This document shows, one piece after another, positions 55,272 to 63,998 of a DNA stretch of 64,000 nt; the stretch's first letter is position 1; each line of letters opens with the position of its first letter. The position numbers and the translations under genes are program-made. The notes under the pieces are model-generated. The model did not search any database. It was not told where the DNA came from and worked only from the letters and a program-made list of their open reading frames with translations. Source of the stretch: Bacillota bacterium (GTDB taxonomy: Bacteria; Bacillota; Clostridia; Lachnospirales; Lachnospiraceae); contig JAEZJV010000003.1 of NCBI GenBank assembly GCA_023415635.1, forward strand, positions 59,563 to 123,562, in the 5' to 3' direction.

Positions 55272-55385
55272 CTCTTAGCCGCCTTCCAGAATTTCTTTTT
55301 ATTATTATAGATTGTTGCCATATTGTTGTCAATAATTACAAAGTATAATATACAAGGAAACTAAAACCTATATGGAGGAAGCACT

Positions 55386-55871
55386 ATGCAGAAAAAAGCC
55401 TTAGTAATAATCGATATTCAAAATGACATAACAAAGAATTACAAGGATGTTATTGAAAATATCAATCAAGCTATTGATTGGGCAGTCAATAACCATATTT
55501 ATGTTATTTATATAAGGCATGAAAACCTATCAGCAGGCACGAGGAATTTTAAACCCAATACTTATGGATCTGAATTGGCTTCAGACATGAGAGTAGTATC
55601 AGAAAATGTATTTACAAAATACAAAGGAAACGCATTAAGCTGTGAAGAACTAGTAGACTTTATTAATAAGAATGAAATTTGTGATTTTTACATAGCAGGG
55701 GCTGATGCTGTTGCTTGTGTTAAATCAACCTGTTACAACTTATGCAAATCAAATTATGGCGTTAATGTACTAGCAGATTGTATAACCAGTTATGACAAAA
55801 GAAAAATAGATGAAATGCTACATTATTATGAAAGTAAGGGCAGTAAAATTACTTGCTTGAAGGACCTATAG
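55386..55871 (+). CDS. isochorismatase-family cysteine hydrolase
   Basis: This 161-residue enzyme has the catalytic Asp in VIIDIQNDI, the Lys in FTKYKGNAL and the Cys in AGADAVACVKSTC, the Asp-Lys-Cys triad of the family, which includes nicotinamidases and N-carbamoyl hydrolases. TGGAGGAAG precedes the ATG. It is followed by a tRNA-tail-like repeat. Confidence 0.87.
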   Translation: MQKKALVIIDIQNDITKNYKDVIENINQAIDWAVNNHIYVIYIRHENLSAGTRNFKPNTYGSELASDMRVVSENVFTKYKGNALSCEELVDFINKNEICDFYIAGADAVACVKSTCYNLCKSNYGVNVLADCITSYDKRKIDEMLHYYESKGSKITCLKDL

Positions 55872-55894
55872 ACAGGACTAGAGGGCTGCCACGC

Positions 55895-56100
55895 AGCTCC
55901 ATTCTTGTTCCTTCTAAGACTCAGTTTGATCGAGTTAAAATCTGGCTTCGGAAAGAATGAAAATAAGGAACCTTTCTACGAAGATTCCTTATTTTCCATT
56001 AAGCGCGAGACCAGATACGAATTCTGATCCCTCGAATAAATACCGATAGAAAGACTTCCTAAATTGCATACTCAGAAAGCTCCTAGTATTAAGAATTTCT
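55895..56100 (-). repeat. tRNA-tail-like repeat with hairpin, copy 2
   Basis: A hairpin (AAAATAAGGAA 55960-55970 with TTCCTTATTTT 55985-55995) is followed by TAAGCGCGAGACC at 56000-56012 and a diverged TACGAATTC. The segment before it (CTCCATTCTTGTTCC, then GAGTTAAAATCTGG) aligns with the segment before the copy at 61.9 kb. It ends 37 bases from the stop of the AspRS2 gene. Confidence 0.65.
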
Positions 56101-56136
56101 TGTAGTTTACATATATTGCCTTATCTGTTCAATTAT

Positions 56137-57462
56137 TTATGGGGTAACACGATTAATGTCTCTTGGAAATAGTGTTGATAATCTAACATTATCCTGGTTA
56201 AGAAGTTTACTTGTAAAACGTTCCAAACCCAATCCAAGTCCTCCATGTGGGGGCATACCATACTTATGCATCATCAGATAACTTTCAAACAATTCAATAT
56301 TCATATTACGCTGTTTCATTTTTTGTAGCTGCTCATTATAATTATGAATTCTTTGTCCACCTGTAGTAATTTCAAGTCCACGATACAATAAGTCAAAGCT
56401 TAACGTTTCTTCCGGGTTACATAAATCCTCCATTGCATAAAATGGTCGTTTTTTGCTAGGATAGTGAGTAACGAAAACAAATTCCGAACCTGTTTCCTTT
56501 TTAATTATTTCAGAAAGCAGCTTTTCTTCTTCAGGTTCAAAATCCTCATAATCCTTAATTTCTCTGTTATATTCCCTGGAGATTAATTCTTTTGCTTCCA
56601 TAAACTTGATAGATGGAATAGCTGTAGCATTCGGTAAATGTACATTTAATAGCTCCAGCTCATAGGAGTAATTTATCTCCAGCTCTGCCAATGCAAATTT
56701 GAGCATAAGTGCTTCCATTTGCATAATATCCTCGAAGCTATCTATATATCCCATCTCAAAATCAACGCTTGTATATTCATTGAGGTGTCTGGATGTATCA
56801 TGCTTTTCCGCACGAAACACAGGTGCAATCTCAAAAACCCGCTCATATACTCCAACCATCATCTGCTTATAGAACTGTGGACTTTGTGCCAAATATGCAT
56901 CTTTATTAAAATAGTTCAGGTGAAAGATATTAGCTCCTCCCTCTGCTCCTGCAAAAACAATCTTTGGCGAGTGTATCTCTGTGAATTTCTGTTCTAATAG
57001 AAACTTACGAAAACCATTACAAATACCCTCTTGAATCTTGAATATTGCCCTCTCTTTTTCATTTCTTAATGTTATAGGACGATAATCCAGCATATTTTCT
57101 AGGGATGTGTCAACTTTCTTATTATTTATAACAATTGGACTTTCTTCTTTAGGTTCCGACAGGATTTCAACATCAATCATTCGAAGCTCCCATCCTGTTT
57201 TTGAACGTTCCTCCCTAATCACATCCGCAGTCAGCTTAATGCAACTTTCTTCCTTCAGTAGTTCGAGATTGAAGGATGAGAATTCATCACTATATATGCA
57301 TTGAATAACTGCTCTTTTGGTTCGAAGCAGCACAAAAGCAAAACCACTCATTTTGCGAATTTTATATACACTTCCATGAAGTTTAATTCTATCACCAATA
57401 TGCTCTCTTATATTTTCAGTTTCCACATTAAGATTTTCAATAATTCCATTTATACTCTTCAT
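56137..57462 (-). CDS. aspS: aspartate-tRNA(Asn) ligase, archaeal-type AspRS2
   Basis: This 441-residue class II synthetase has an N-terminal OB-fold anticodon domain (RIKLHGSVYKIRKMSGFAFV) and catalytic motifs: motif 2 FRAEKHDTSRHLNEYTSVDF near 215-234 and motif 3 GLGLGLERFTSKLL near 410. It lacks the GAD insertion of bacterial AspRS. In clostridia such enzymes usually charge both tRNA-Asp and tRNA-Asn, the latter for amidation by GatCAB; they can be mistaken for AsnRS. TTGGAGG precedes the ATG. The long leader ends in a terminator hairpin. Confidence 0.85.
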   Translation of the reverse strand: MKSINGIIENLNVETENIREHIGDRIKLHGSVYKIRKMSGFAFVLLRTKRAVIQCIYSDEFSSFNLELLKEESCIKLTADVIREERSKTGWELRMIDVEILSEPKEESPIVINNKKVDTSLENMLDYRPITLRNEKERAIFKIQEGICNGFRKFLLEQKFTEIHSPKIVFAGAEGGANIFHLNYFNKDAYLAQSPQFYKQMMVGVYERVFEIAPVFRAEKHDTSRHLNEYTSVDFEMGYIDSFEDIMQMEALMLKFALAELEINYSYELELLNVHLPNATAIPSIKFMEAKELISREYNREIKDYEDFEPEEEKLLSEIIKKETGSEFVFVTHYPSKKRPFYAMEDLCNPEETLSFDLLYRGLEITTGGQRIHNYNEQLQKMKQRNMNIELFESYLMMHKYGMPPHGGLGLGLERFTSKLLNQDNVRLSTLFPRDINRVTP

Positions 57463-57581
57463 TTTTAAACCTCCAAATAGTTATTGTACATATTCTAATA
57501 TTGTAAATGTAATCTATATCCGGGTATACATCGTCGATATGTCTCAATTTATTGTCACATTTGATCACTTCCTTTCAAAAT

Positions 57582-57735
57582 AAAAAAGAGCCCCATTAGT
57601 AATGATAATCTACCAATGTGGCTCTTCTATATATTTTCCACATAGGCACAACACTTTAAGCGCGTGCACCTATGATTCACTATCTCATAGATACAAGCGC
57701 TAAAAATCGTCGTCCCTATTCAGTTTATTCAACTG
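57582..57735 (-). promoter_or_regulatory. structured leader with terminator upstream of AspRS2
   Basis: On the minus strand AGCGC/GCGCT and TATCT/AGATA stems compete with a CATAGG-GCAC/GTGCCTATG stem. A terminator hairpin follows (GAGCC-CATT with AATG-GGCTC, 57582-57626, then TTTTTT). No T-box sequence (GGTGGNACC) or known riboswitch core is seen, so the class is unassigned. After the terminator there is an AAGGAAGTGATC ribosome-like site followed by ATGTGA, a start-stop pair. Confidence 0.55.
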
Positions 57736-57918
57736 AGAATTCAACATAAAAATTACATCCCTTCAAATTTATCTGTAATTTTAGCATTAAACATCAATTT
57801 AGTCAACCATATATTAACAAAATATGGAGTTGATTCATCATACTGTATTTTTTTGCCTATTCCAATAAATCAACTTTTTGTATACATGAGAATGCAGAAG
57901 ATTTTTCTACCATTTTAG

Positions 57919-58827
57919 CTATCTACCAAATGTTTTTTTTCTGTATTCCTTGGGTGTACATCCCATTACATCCCGAAATACTTTACTAAAATAGCTGCCG
58001 GAACAAAAACCACAGTTTTCACTGACGGTTATGACAGAATCGCTGGACTTGGCCAGCATTTGTGCTGCCATGCGGATTCTATAAGCATTAAGATATTCAA
58101 TAGGGGACATGCCAAGATTATTCTTAAAACAGCGCAGACATTCACGTTTACTGACACTTGCAGACTTGGCAATCTCATCGAGCGCTACTTTCTGTTCATA
58201 ATTATTCATAATATAATTAATCATCAGTTTAATACGTTCAATACTTATATCACTCTTATAATGACCTTTATTCCTAAGTTCCTCTGTGACATTGAACAGC
58301 ATATACCAGAATGTCGAAAGATAATTGCGCACTTCGAATTCATATCCCGTCCCTGTTTTTTCATTAATTTCATAGGCATTGAGCAGACAGGTAATCATTC
58401 TGATACCGATACTATTATCAGGACGTATCGGGAATACCTGAATATCCTGACATTTGAGTATCGGCAGAAAATATTTCATTTCAAATATACTGTTATATAT
58501 ACCTGATAGAAAATGCATATCAAAGAGTTGGGCATACAATCTGCAGCCGCGCATACCATGATGTGCCCTTATCATATGCAGAGTATTTGCATTGACGAAG
58601 CAGGCATCTCCCTTTTTTAGCAGACACACCCCGCTGGACGTATGATATTCTACCTCGCCATTCTCTACATAGCAAATTTCTAAGGCCGAATGCCAGTGCC
58701 AAGGGATATATCCGCCCACATAGCCATCAGGATATGCAATAACAGACATGTATGGAAACTCTTTGGAATTAACCGGAACAATTTCTTCCCTATCATTTTT
58801 TAATTCAATCTGTGTCATAAAGAGCAT
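57919..58827 (-). CDS. AraC-family regulator with cupin sensor domain
   Basis: The 302-residue protein has a cupin-type N-terminal half (PWHWHSALEICYVENGEVEY, then LLKKGDACFVNANTLH) and two C-terminal HTH motifs (VALDEIAKSASVSKRECLRC; VITVSENCGFCSGSYFSKVF, then MGCTPKEYRKK). AAGGTGAT precedes the ATG. Relatives respond to sugars or similar small ligands; no target gene is adjacent. Confidence 0.88.
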   Translation of the reverse strand: MLFMTQIELKNDREEIVPVNSKEFPYMSVIAYPDGYVGGYIPWHWHSALEICYVENGEVEYHTSSGVCLLKKGDACFVNANTLHMIRAHHGMRGCRLYAQLFDMHFLSGIYNSIFEMKYFLPILKCQDIQVFPIRPDNSIGIRMITCLLNAYEINEKTGTGYEFEVRNYLSTFWYMLFNVTEELRNKGHYKSDISIERIKLMINYIMNNYEQKVALDEIAKSASVSKRECLRCFKNNLGMSPIEYLNAYRIRMAAQMLAKSSDSVITVSENCGFCSGSYFSKVFRDVMGCTPKEYRKKTFGR

Positions 58828-59188
58828 TTGCTATCACCTTCTATAGAAATTATATACAATTCATTGCAAAATACGCAATATAATTATGCTTGTATGGCGT
58901 TATATTTATATTTTTAGGCCTGATAATATTAACTATCGGAAGCTGTTTTGCTTTCTATCATATGATTATTATCCCTACACCAAGTAATGCTTATAATATT
59001 TGTATACGTGACCGCAATCTAAAGCTGGCAATAATGTAATATTACCATGCGCTATCAATATGTTTTTCAGATCAGTAGGTATGATAATATAGAATTATAG
59101 TCAGGAAAAGAACTGCTGTTGCGCGGGCATACTTCTCATTGACTGATCTGTCGTGTAGTAGGAATCATTTTTAAAGGAAGGTGATCAT
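58828..59188. other. intergenic region between AraC-type and CheW-like genes
   Basis: AT-rich divergent promoter region; I see no convincing element beyond the ribosome site AAAGGAAGGTGATC before 59189. Confidence 0.3.
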
Positions 59189-59494
59189 ATGGAATCTCAT
59201 TTTGATTTTATACTTCCAGAGAAAATATCTTCTCTTTCTATAGGAGAAGTCAGAGAAATCATCCCTTATTGCTGGGTTACACCCATACCGGATACGGAAC
59301 CTTGGATTGAAGGTGCCCTTATTCTTGAGGGCTCGCTGAAAATTGTAATAGATATGAATGTTATGTCGGGACTTGAGCCGATTGGATACAAGGGACAATT
59401 CATAATCACAACCTTTAAGGACATGGACATTGCGCTACATATAGATACAGGCGGACGCAACGTAACCATGAAGTTTGAAACATCTTTTCTATGA
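59189..59494 (+). CDS. short CheW-like protein
   Basis: This 101-residue protein has the CheW pattern SIGEVREIIPYCWVTPIPDT, WIEGALILEGSLKIVIDMNV and a final FIITTFKDMDIALHIDTG. It lacks the first strands and the C-terminal subdomain of normal CheW proteins (about 150 residues), so it is a minimal or truncated adaptor. AAAGGAAGGTGAT supports the start. It could compete with full CheW for the receptors seen at 25 and 32 kb; that is inference. Confidence 0.62.
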   Translation: MESHFDFILPEKISSLSIGEVREIIPYCWVTPIPDTEPWIEGALILEGSLKIVIDMNVMSGLEPIGYKGQFIITTFKDMDIALHIDTGGRNVTMKFETSFL

Positions 59495-59518
59495 GTGGGG
59501 GCATCTGGTTTCGGACAG

Positions 59519-59715
59519 AATAAAAGAATGACACTTCTTATGATGTGTCATTCTTTTATTAAGCACGAGACGGCGCACGAGGTCCGGTGGACCTCGGTTT
59601 TGCGCGGACCGGAGCGGGGCGGAGACATTCGAACAAATCTCTGTACATACAAATACTGATAAATAGGAGGTTTGCGGCTTCTGTTATTTATCTGCACACA
59701 TGATTGCACACATGG
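59519..59715 (-). repeat. tRNA-tail-like repeat with hairpin and GC-rich insert, copy 3
   Basis: Hairpin AATAAAAGAATGACA/TGTCATTCTTTTATT (59519-59560) is followed by AAGCACGAGACG. Then comes a GC-rich insert (about 59573-59628) and ACATTCGAAC, and the shared arm ACAAATACTGATAAATAGG. It ends about 25 bases from the stop of the next minus-strand gene. Confidence 0.75.
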
Positions 59716-59741
59716 GATGAATGATTTTCAAATAGAAACGC

Positions 59742-60359
59742 TTATCTCTTTCTGGCTACAATCTTATTAATGGCATGATAATGTTTTGGGGCTCCAGGAT
59801 GTTCATCCTCCAGGACAAATTCTTTATGGTCAATAACTTCCCAATCTTTATATATTTCTAATAATTCTCCTTCTCTGGCAAGCCCAATTGCATAATCTTT
59901 GATATCGTCTGATGCAGGCACTTTATCAGTGAATATTTGGATAATATGAAAACCACCACTATTAGTATGTTTTTTTGCATCGATTAAAAATTTATGCCAT
60001 CCATCATTTTTTACGAAATGCAATGTCCCATAAGAAATTACGAGGTCATATTTATAATCCCACTGAAACATACATAAATCTTGAACAAATGCATTTATAT
60101 TGACTCTTCTATTCTCTGCAATTTTAAGTACCTTTTTAATTGCATTTTCAGATAAATCAAATGCTGATACATCGTTAAAGCCGTTTTCGATAAGGAAGAA
60201 AGCATTTTTTGCCTCGCCACATCCTGCTTCAAGGACTTTCCCATGCTTGTTAAAAATTTCTACATAATCTTTAACTTCTGGATTAGGATTTGCACCAAAA
60301 GCAGAGATATTTTCATTTTTATAACTTTCTTCCCAAAAAGGTATTTTCTTATCTTCCAT
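59742..60359 (-). CDS. class I SAM-dependent methyltransferase (TehB-like)
   Basis: The 205-residue enzyme starts IPFWEESYKNENISAFGANP and has motif I VLEAGCGEAKNAFFL near residue 37-51, the acidic motif II in VSAFDLSENAIKKV, and YDLVISYGTLHF near 109. The N-terminal W-E-x2-Y pattern resembles TehB-type methyltransferases. AGGAGAGG precedes the ATG. It is a single gene followed by a repeat copy. Confidence 0.85.
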   Translation of the reverse strand: MEDKKIPFWEESYKNENISAFGANPNPEVKDYVEIFNKHGKVLEAGCGEAKNAFFLIENGFNDVSAFDLSENAIKKVLKIAENRRVNINAFVQDLCMFQWDYKYDLVISYGTLHFVKNDGWHKFLIDAKKHTNSGGFHIIQIFTDKVPASDDIKDYAIGLAREGELLEIYKDWEVIDHKEFVLEDEHPGAPKHYHAINKIVARKR

Positions 60360-60515
60360 GTTCCTCTCCTTTTATTATCAAAATTTTATTAATTGTACTT
60401 TCCAAAAAATAATAAGTCAAATAATTCTATAAAAAGTGTATCTACGACACCTTAGTAAAAAGTACACTCATCTTGAAGCTGATATACCATAGAAGCATTG
60501 TGTATCCAACTGATG

Positions 60516-60764
60516 TTCCAAATCGAAGTTCGTATCGGAGAGAACGTAGCGCTTAAATTCTCTGACATCGAATATGGTAAGATAACAATCCAGAGAATGG
60601 AAGAGAAGGTATTTGTCTTTGATGGTGAGAGATTAACCGCAAGAGCTGTGACCTATTGGTTTAGTAAATATTGCAGAGATGCAGGATTTACATACAAGAG
60701 TCCTCATAGCACGAGAAGGAATACTGCAAGCCGATTAAGCAATGCGGGAATGACCCTTTGCGCG
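60516..60764 (+). pseudogene. tyrosine recombinase (integrase) remnant
   Basis: The frame reads VRIGENVALKFSDIEYGKIT, then LTARAVTYWFSKYCRDAGF, and ends KSPHSTRRNTASRLSNAGM. These match the catalytic region of phage/Tn916-type tyrosine recombinases (the Arg of RIGE and an H-x-x-R motif). The N-terminal domain, the middle part and the final active Tyr are missing. The frame runs directly into a GC-rich repeat copy at 60759. Confidence 0.75.
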
Positions 60765-60860
60765 GACCGGAGCGGAGCGGAGACATCCGAACCATAATCC
60801 CATCCTACAAATACTGAATAGAAAGGGGTTCCATCCGCTTCTGATTTATGTGCACATAAT
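60759..60860 (-). repeat. tRNA-tail-like repeat, copy 4 (fused to integrase remnant)
   Basis: Half of the GC-rich insert (GCGCGGACCGGAGCGGAGCG) precedes ACATCCGAACCATAATCC and the arm TACAAATACTGAATAGAAAG. It ends just before the stop of the transglutaminase-like gene. No hairpin was found on its left side. Confidence 0.75.
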
Positions 60861-60913
60861 TTTTTGTTCAGAAACAATATTATTAGTTCAAACTAAGTGC
60901 TACAAATTGGAAT

Positions 60914-61516
60914 TCATTCTTCTGATATATCCGGTTTTTCTGAAACATAATCAGGAATGTGATCCATTATGTCTTGCAAAGATTCTGCTTTTTCCAACAT
61001 CAGCATTGTTGCTTTATGGGGATTTGCATAAATACCATTAAAAAAATATTCATCATATTCCTTACGATTTTGGAATGCTAAAATTGGCTCATCAGTAGAA
61101 AATTGCGCATTAACACCTTGTTTATTTCCTCTTGCATCAAGTTTTATCCATTTATTATTTATAAACACTGCATTAAAAGCATGAACACAATACCCTAGTG
61201 AGTCATCATTTACAAGCGTTATACGCTGAAAACAAAATCCCGTTGGAATACCTTGAGAACGTAGTAATGCAGCAAGCAAATTGGCTTTTGCATGACAAAT
61301 GCCTGTTTTATATAACAGTACATCAGATGCCTTTGCTACAATTATTTTAGCATTACAATCAAAAGAATGTGGTATTTCATCTCTTACAAACTCATATGCT
61401 ACTTTTGTTTTTTTAATTTCAGTCATATCGGATGTAAATAATTTTATCACTTTATTTTGAATATTCTTCGAACTGTAATCAATATATTGGTCTTCTTTTA
61501 AAAATACTTCTAGCAT
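60914..61516 (-). CDS. transglutaminase-like cysteine peptidase family protein
   Basis: This 200-residue protein has the transglutaminase core: the catalytic Cys in GICHAKANLLAALLRSQGIP near residue 73, the His in YCVHAFNAVFINNKWIKLDA near 117 and the Asp in LDARG. No signal peptide is present, so it is cytoplasmic. GAGGAGGAATC precedes the ATG. It is a single-gene unit flanked by repeat copies. Confidence 0.85.
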   Translation of the reverse strand: MLEVFLKEDQYIDYSSKNIQNKVIKLFTSDMTEIKKTKVAYEFVRDEIPHSFDCNAKIIVAKASDVLLYKTGICHAKANLLAALLRSQGIPTGFCFQRITLVNDDSLGYCVHAFNAVFINNKWIKLDARGNKQGVNAQFSTDEPILAFQNRKEYDEYFFNGIYANPHKATMLMLEKAESLQDIMDHIPDYVSEKPDISEE

Positions 61517-61666
61517 GATTCCTCCTCAAATCAACAATCTACTATTAAATTTTGATTATATGTAAATTATTAAATCATAATACCATAACCAATAAAATAA
61601 ATAAATAAAATTTTCCAATAATATGTGTACACCTTTTCTCTATGTGTTTGAAAGAGATGGCGAGAG

Positions 61667-61740
61667 ATTCGCGGCGCACGAGGTCCGGTGGACATCGGCT
61701 TTGCGCTGACCGGAGCGGAGCGGAGACATTTGAACCGGCG
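61667..61740 (-). repeat. GC-rich repeat element, copy 5a
   Basis: GCGCACGAGGTCCGGTGGAC at 61674-61693 and CCGGAGCGGAGCGGAGACAT after it match the insert at 59.57 kb with few changes, followed by TTTGAACC. Confidence 0.75.
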
Positions 61741-61804
61741 ACTCCTCGCAGTGTCTTTGCTTTGTAAAGTACACTCCGCAAAGCCACGGTAAGAATGCGA
61801 ATGT

Positions 61805-61995
61805 CGGCGTGTGAGCCTCCATTTTTGTTCTTCCTAGGTTTACTCTGTGAGAGTTCAAATCTGGTCTTGACACAGAAAAAGAAAAGAACCTATGCTTCGC
61901 ATAAGTTCCTTTCTTTTAAGCGCGAGACGGGATTCGAATTCTATCCCCTTATAAAAATACTGATAGCAAGGGACTTTCCAGCACATCCAATTTTT
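61805..61995 (-). repeat. tRNA-tail-like repeat with hairpin, copy 5b
   Basis: Segment GAGCCTCCATTTTTGTTC with GAGTTCAAATCTGG, hairpin (about 61878-61917), TAAGCGCGAGACGGGATTCG (61917-61936) and the arm AAAAATACTGATAGCAAGGG. It ends about 25 bases before the stop of the next minus-strand gene. Confidence 0.75.
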
Positions 61996-62019
61996 ATGTA
62001 CTCATGTAGGTATTCAATA

Positions 62020-62664
62020 TCATTTATGAGCTACCAATATGGTTGTATTCTCTATGCGAAATACTTTTTCAACATACTGAAATCCAGCACTATTTAGCAT
62101 TCCTATTTGATTTTCAATGGTACACGGAGTATCATAGTGGTAAAAATCCGTTTCTATGATATTTAGTTCTTTTCGTATACGTGCATTTTCTGAAAAATAA
62201 AAATCCTCCTCTTTTTGGGTTTCTACCATGTAATCACATTCAATATATATGCCATCAGGCTTCAATGCCTGACAAATTTTTTTGTAAAGTCCAATTTTTA
62301 AATCGTGTGAAAAGTGGTGCATTGTCTGAAAGGATATGATACATTCATACTTTCCTATTCCAAAGGGAACGTCAAAATAGCTACCGCATATGAGATTCAT
62401 GGATTTATCAGGGTGCTTTAATTTCAATTTATCAAGCATAGCTTGTGTTAAATCAATTCCTGTTATATCTAAGTAAGGCATTTTTTTTAATAATTCGTCA
62501 AGCTCAAGACCTGTTCCACAGCCGAGGTCAAGCAGTGATTTACAGGATGTAGGAACAAGTTTTGACATTTCAACATATCCTTCTTTACATCCTATAACAT
62601 TGGTAAGCATATGTTCATCATATCCATCTACACGTTCCGTAAAAAAACTAGACATTTTTTCCAT
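62020..62664 (-). CDS. class I SAM-dependent methyltransferase
   Basis: The 214-residue enzyme has motif I LLDLGCGTGLELDELLKK near residues 44-61, the acidic residue in DITGIDLTQAMLDKL and YECIISFQTMHHFSHDLKIG near 110. AAGGAG precedes the ATG. The substrate is unknown; it differs from the methyltransferase at 59.7 kb and is not a close copy. Confidence 0.86.
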   Translation of the reverse strand: MEKMSSFFTERVDGYDEHMLTNVIGCKEGYVEMSKLVPTSCKSLLDLGCGTGLELDELLKKMPYLDITGIDLTQAMLDKLKLKHPDKSMNLICGSYFDVPFGIGKYECIISFQTMHHFSHDLKIGLYKKICQALKPDGIYIECDYMVETQKEEDFYFSENARIRKELNIIETDFYHYDTPCTIENQIGMLNSAGFQYVEKVFRIENTTILVAHK

Positions 62665-63155
62665 AAAAATTCTCCTTGTTGTTTTATTCTATAAAAAAGT
62701 TTATCATTTAAATATACATAAGTCGACCGTAAATAAATTTATAAAAAAGTTTGGGCCAGTTCATACTGAACATGTAAATGTTCTCTCTATCAACATATTC
62801 TTGAATTAATTCTATGATTTCTACTGGCAGAATTTTATTTGCTCTGAAATAGCTCATTTTGCCCTACTAAGAATAATAACTTTTAGGAATAGCAATGGCT
62901 AGAACATTTACATAGCTAAGCTTAAATGATAATGAAATAAGCCATATAGATGCAGAATACTCCATGATGAGGTGAAATCGAAACAACGAAGTCCATACTG
63001 CGCATGGATCCTTCGCTGTTTTGATGTGAGGATGATGCAAAAGCGTCGCAGACCTCTCGCAGAGTGAGCAGGGCAGTTGCAGTTTAACTGCCCTAATGAG
63101 TTAATACAGACTATCTGAATTATAAGAGCTAAAACGAAATTCTGAAAATGTTGGA
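62665..63155. other. intergenic region with hairpin
   Basis: No gene is seen. GGGCAGTT/AACTGCCC (about 63072-63095) forms a strong hairpin without a T tract, and AACGAAG/CTTCG-type repeats surround 62985-63020. Confidence 0.35.
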
Positions 63156-63162
63156 TGAATTT

Positions 63163-63260
63163 TAAGCGCGAGACGGGATTCGAACCATAATCCTATCCTA
63201 CAAATACTGAAAAGAAAGGGGGTTCATCCACTTCTGATTTATGTGCACATAATAGTTCAC
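63163..63260 (-). repeat. tRNA-tail-like repeat, copy 6
   Basis: TAAGCGCGAGACGGGATTCG at 63163-63182 continues to AACC, then the arm TACAAATACTGAAAAGAAAG and TTATGTGCACATAA, nearly the same as copy 4. On the minus strand it reads GGTTCGAATCCCGTCTCGCG, like a T-loop plus acceptor strand of a tRNA. Confidence 0.8.
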
Positions 63261-63365
63261 ATATTTTTATTTATGAATATTCAATGACTTTTCATAGCTA
63301 ATACGGCAAATTGGAACTTGTCTCATAAACAAACTAAATTTTTCCATCTCTTAATACTCTATGCA

Positions 63366-63998
63366 TTAACAACCTTTTATTGTATTGTAATAAATCGCTT
63401 CATAAATCGTACGAACTCCACACCAAATCAAATAGACTGCAACAATCAATGAGCCTATAAAATCTAACCAATAAGAAATCTGTGTGGCTGGTGCTATAAC
63501 GACCGACAATAATGCGATGGTTACACAGCTATCTACTAATGTTTTGGCACGATACAACCTAGATTGAACCTTCAAAATCGCATTTGGTTCTATTTTATTC
63601 AGATGCGTATACTTTCTCCAAAAAATAGAATTTGCAATCACTCCCATTATCGCAATTACCAATCCTGGGATAACATTTCCCTTATCTGAATTATCACTTA
63701 TCAGTGTAAGTATTATCATAAAAATGCCACCTACACACATCATGGCGCCTACAAAAACATTAGAATCTCGTTCTAATGTTTGTTTCTTTTCTTCATTACA
63801 GACATCATCTTTTGCGGTAAGTTTATAGATAACAAAAGACATAATAATTGCCAATAACTCCGCGCTTCTTCGCACAAAATCCGCAATCTGTGTTGAACTT
63901 CGCCCACTCAACAATCCTAATCCTACCACTAATGGACCAGGGGAACTCATAAGTACTGACCATAGCAAAGTTCGTGCTCCCGACTTTTTATTTGACAT
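63366..63998 (-). CDS. cation diffusion facilitator-like transporter, short
   Basis: This 210-residue protein has six hydrophobic segments and fits the membrane part of CDF/cation efflux proteins (LVVGLGLLSGRSSTQIADFV; TLVDSCVTIALLSVVIAP; YWLDFIGSLIVAVYLIWCGV). The C-terminal cytoplasmic metal-binding domain of usual CDF proteins (about 290 residues) is absent, and the His/Asp metal ligands of helix 2 are not obvious. The ATG is at 63998, so the gene is complete at the edge but its ribosome site is outside. The metal is unknown. Confidence 0.7.
   Translation of the reverse strand: MSNKKSGARTLLWSVLMSSPGPLVVGLGLLSGRSSTQIADFVRRSAELLAIIMSFVIYKLTAKDDVCNEEKKQTLERDSNVFVGAMMCVGGIFMIILTLISDNSDKGNVIPGLVIAIMGVIANSIFWRKYTHLNKIEPNAILKVQSRLYRAKTLVDSCVTIALLSVVIAPATQISYWLDFIGSLIVAVYLIWCGVRTIYEAIYYNTIKGC

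Noticed and set aside
63163..63186. Complete tRNA gene at the repeat
   Set aside because: Only the T-loop and acceptor 3' strand are present; the T-stem 5' side does not pair and no D or anticodon arm is found.
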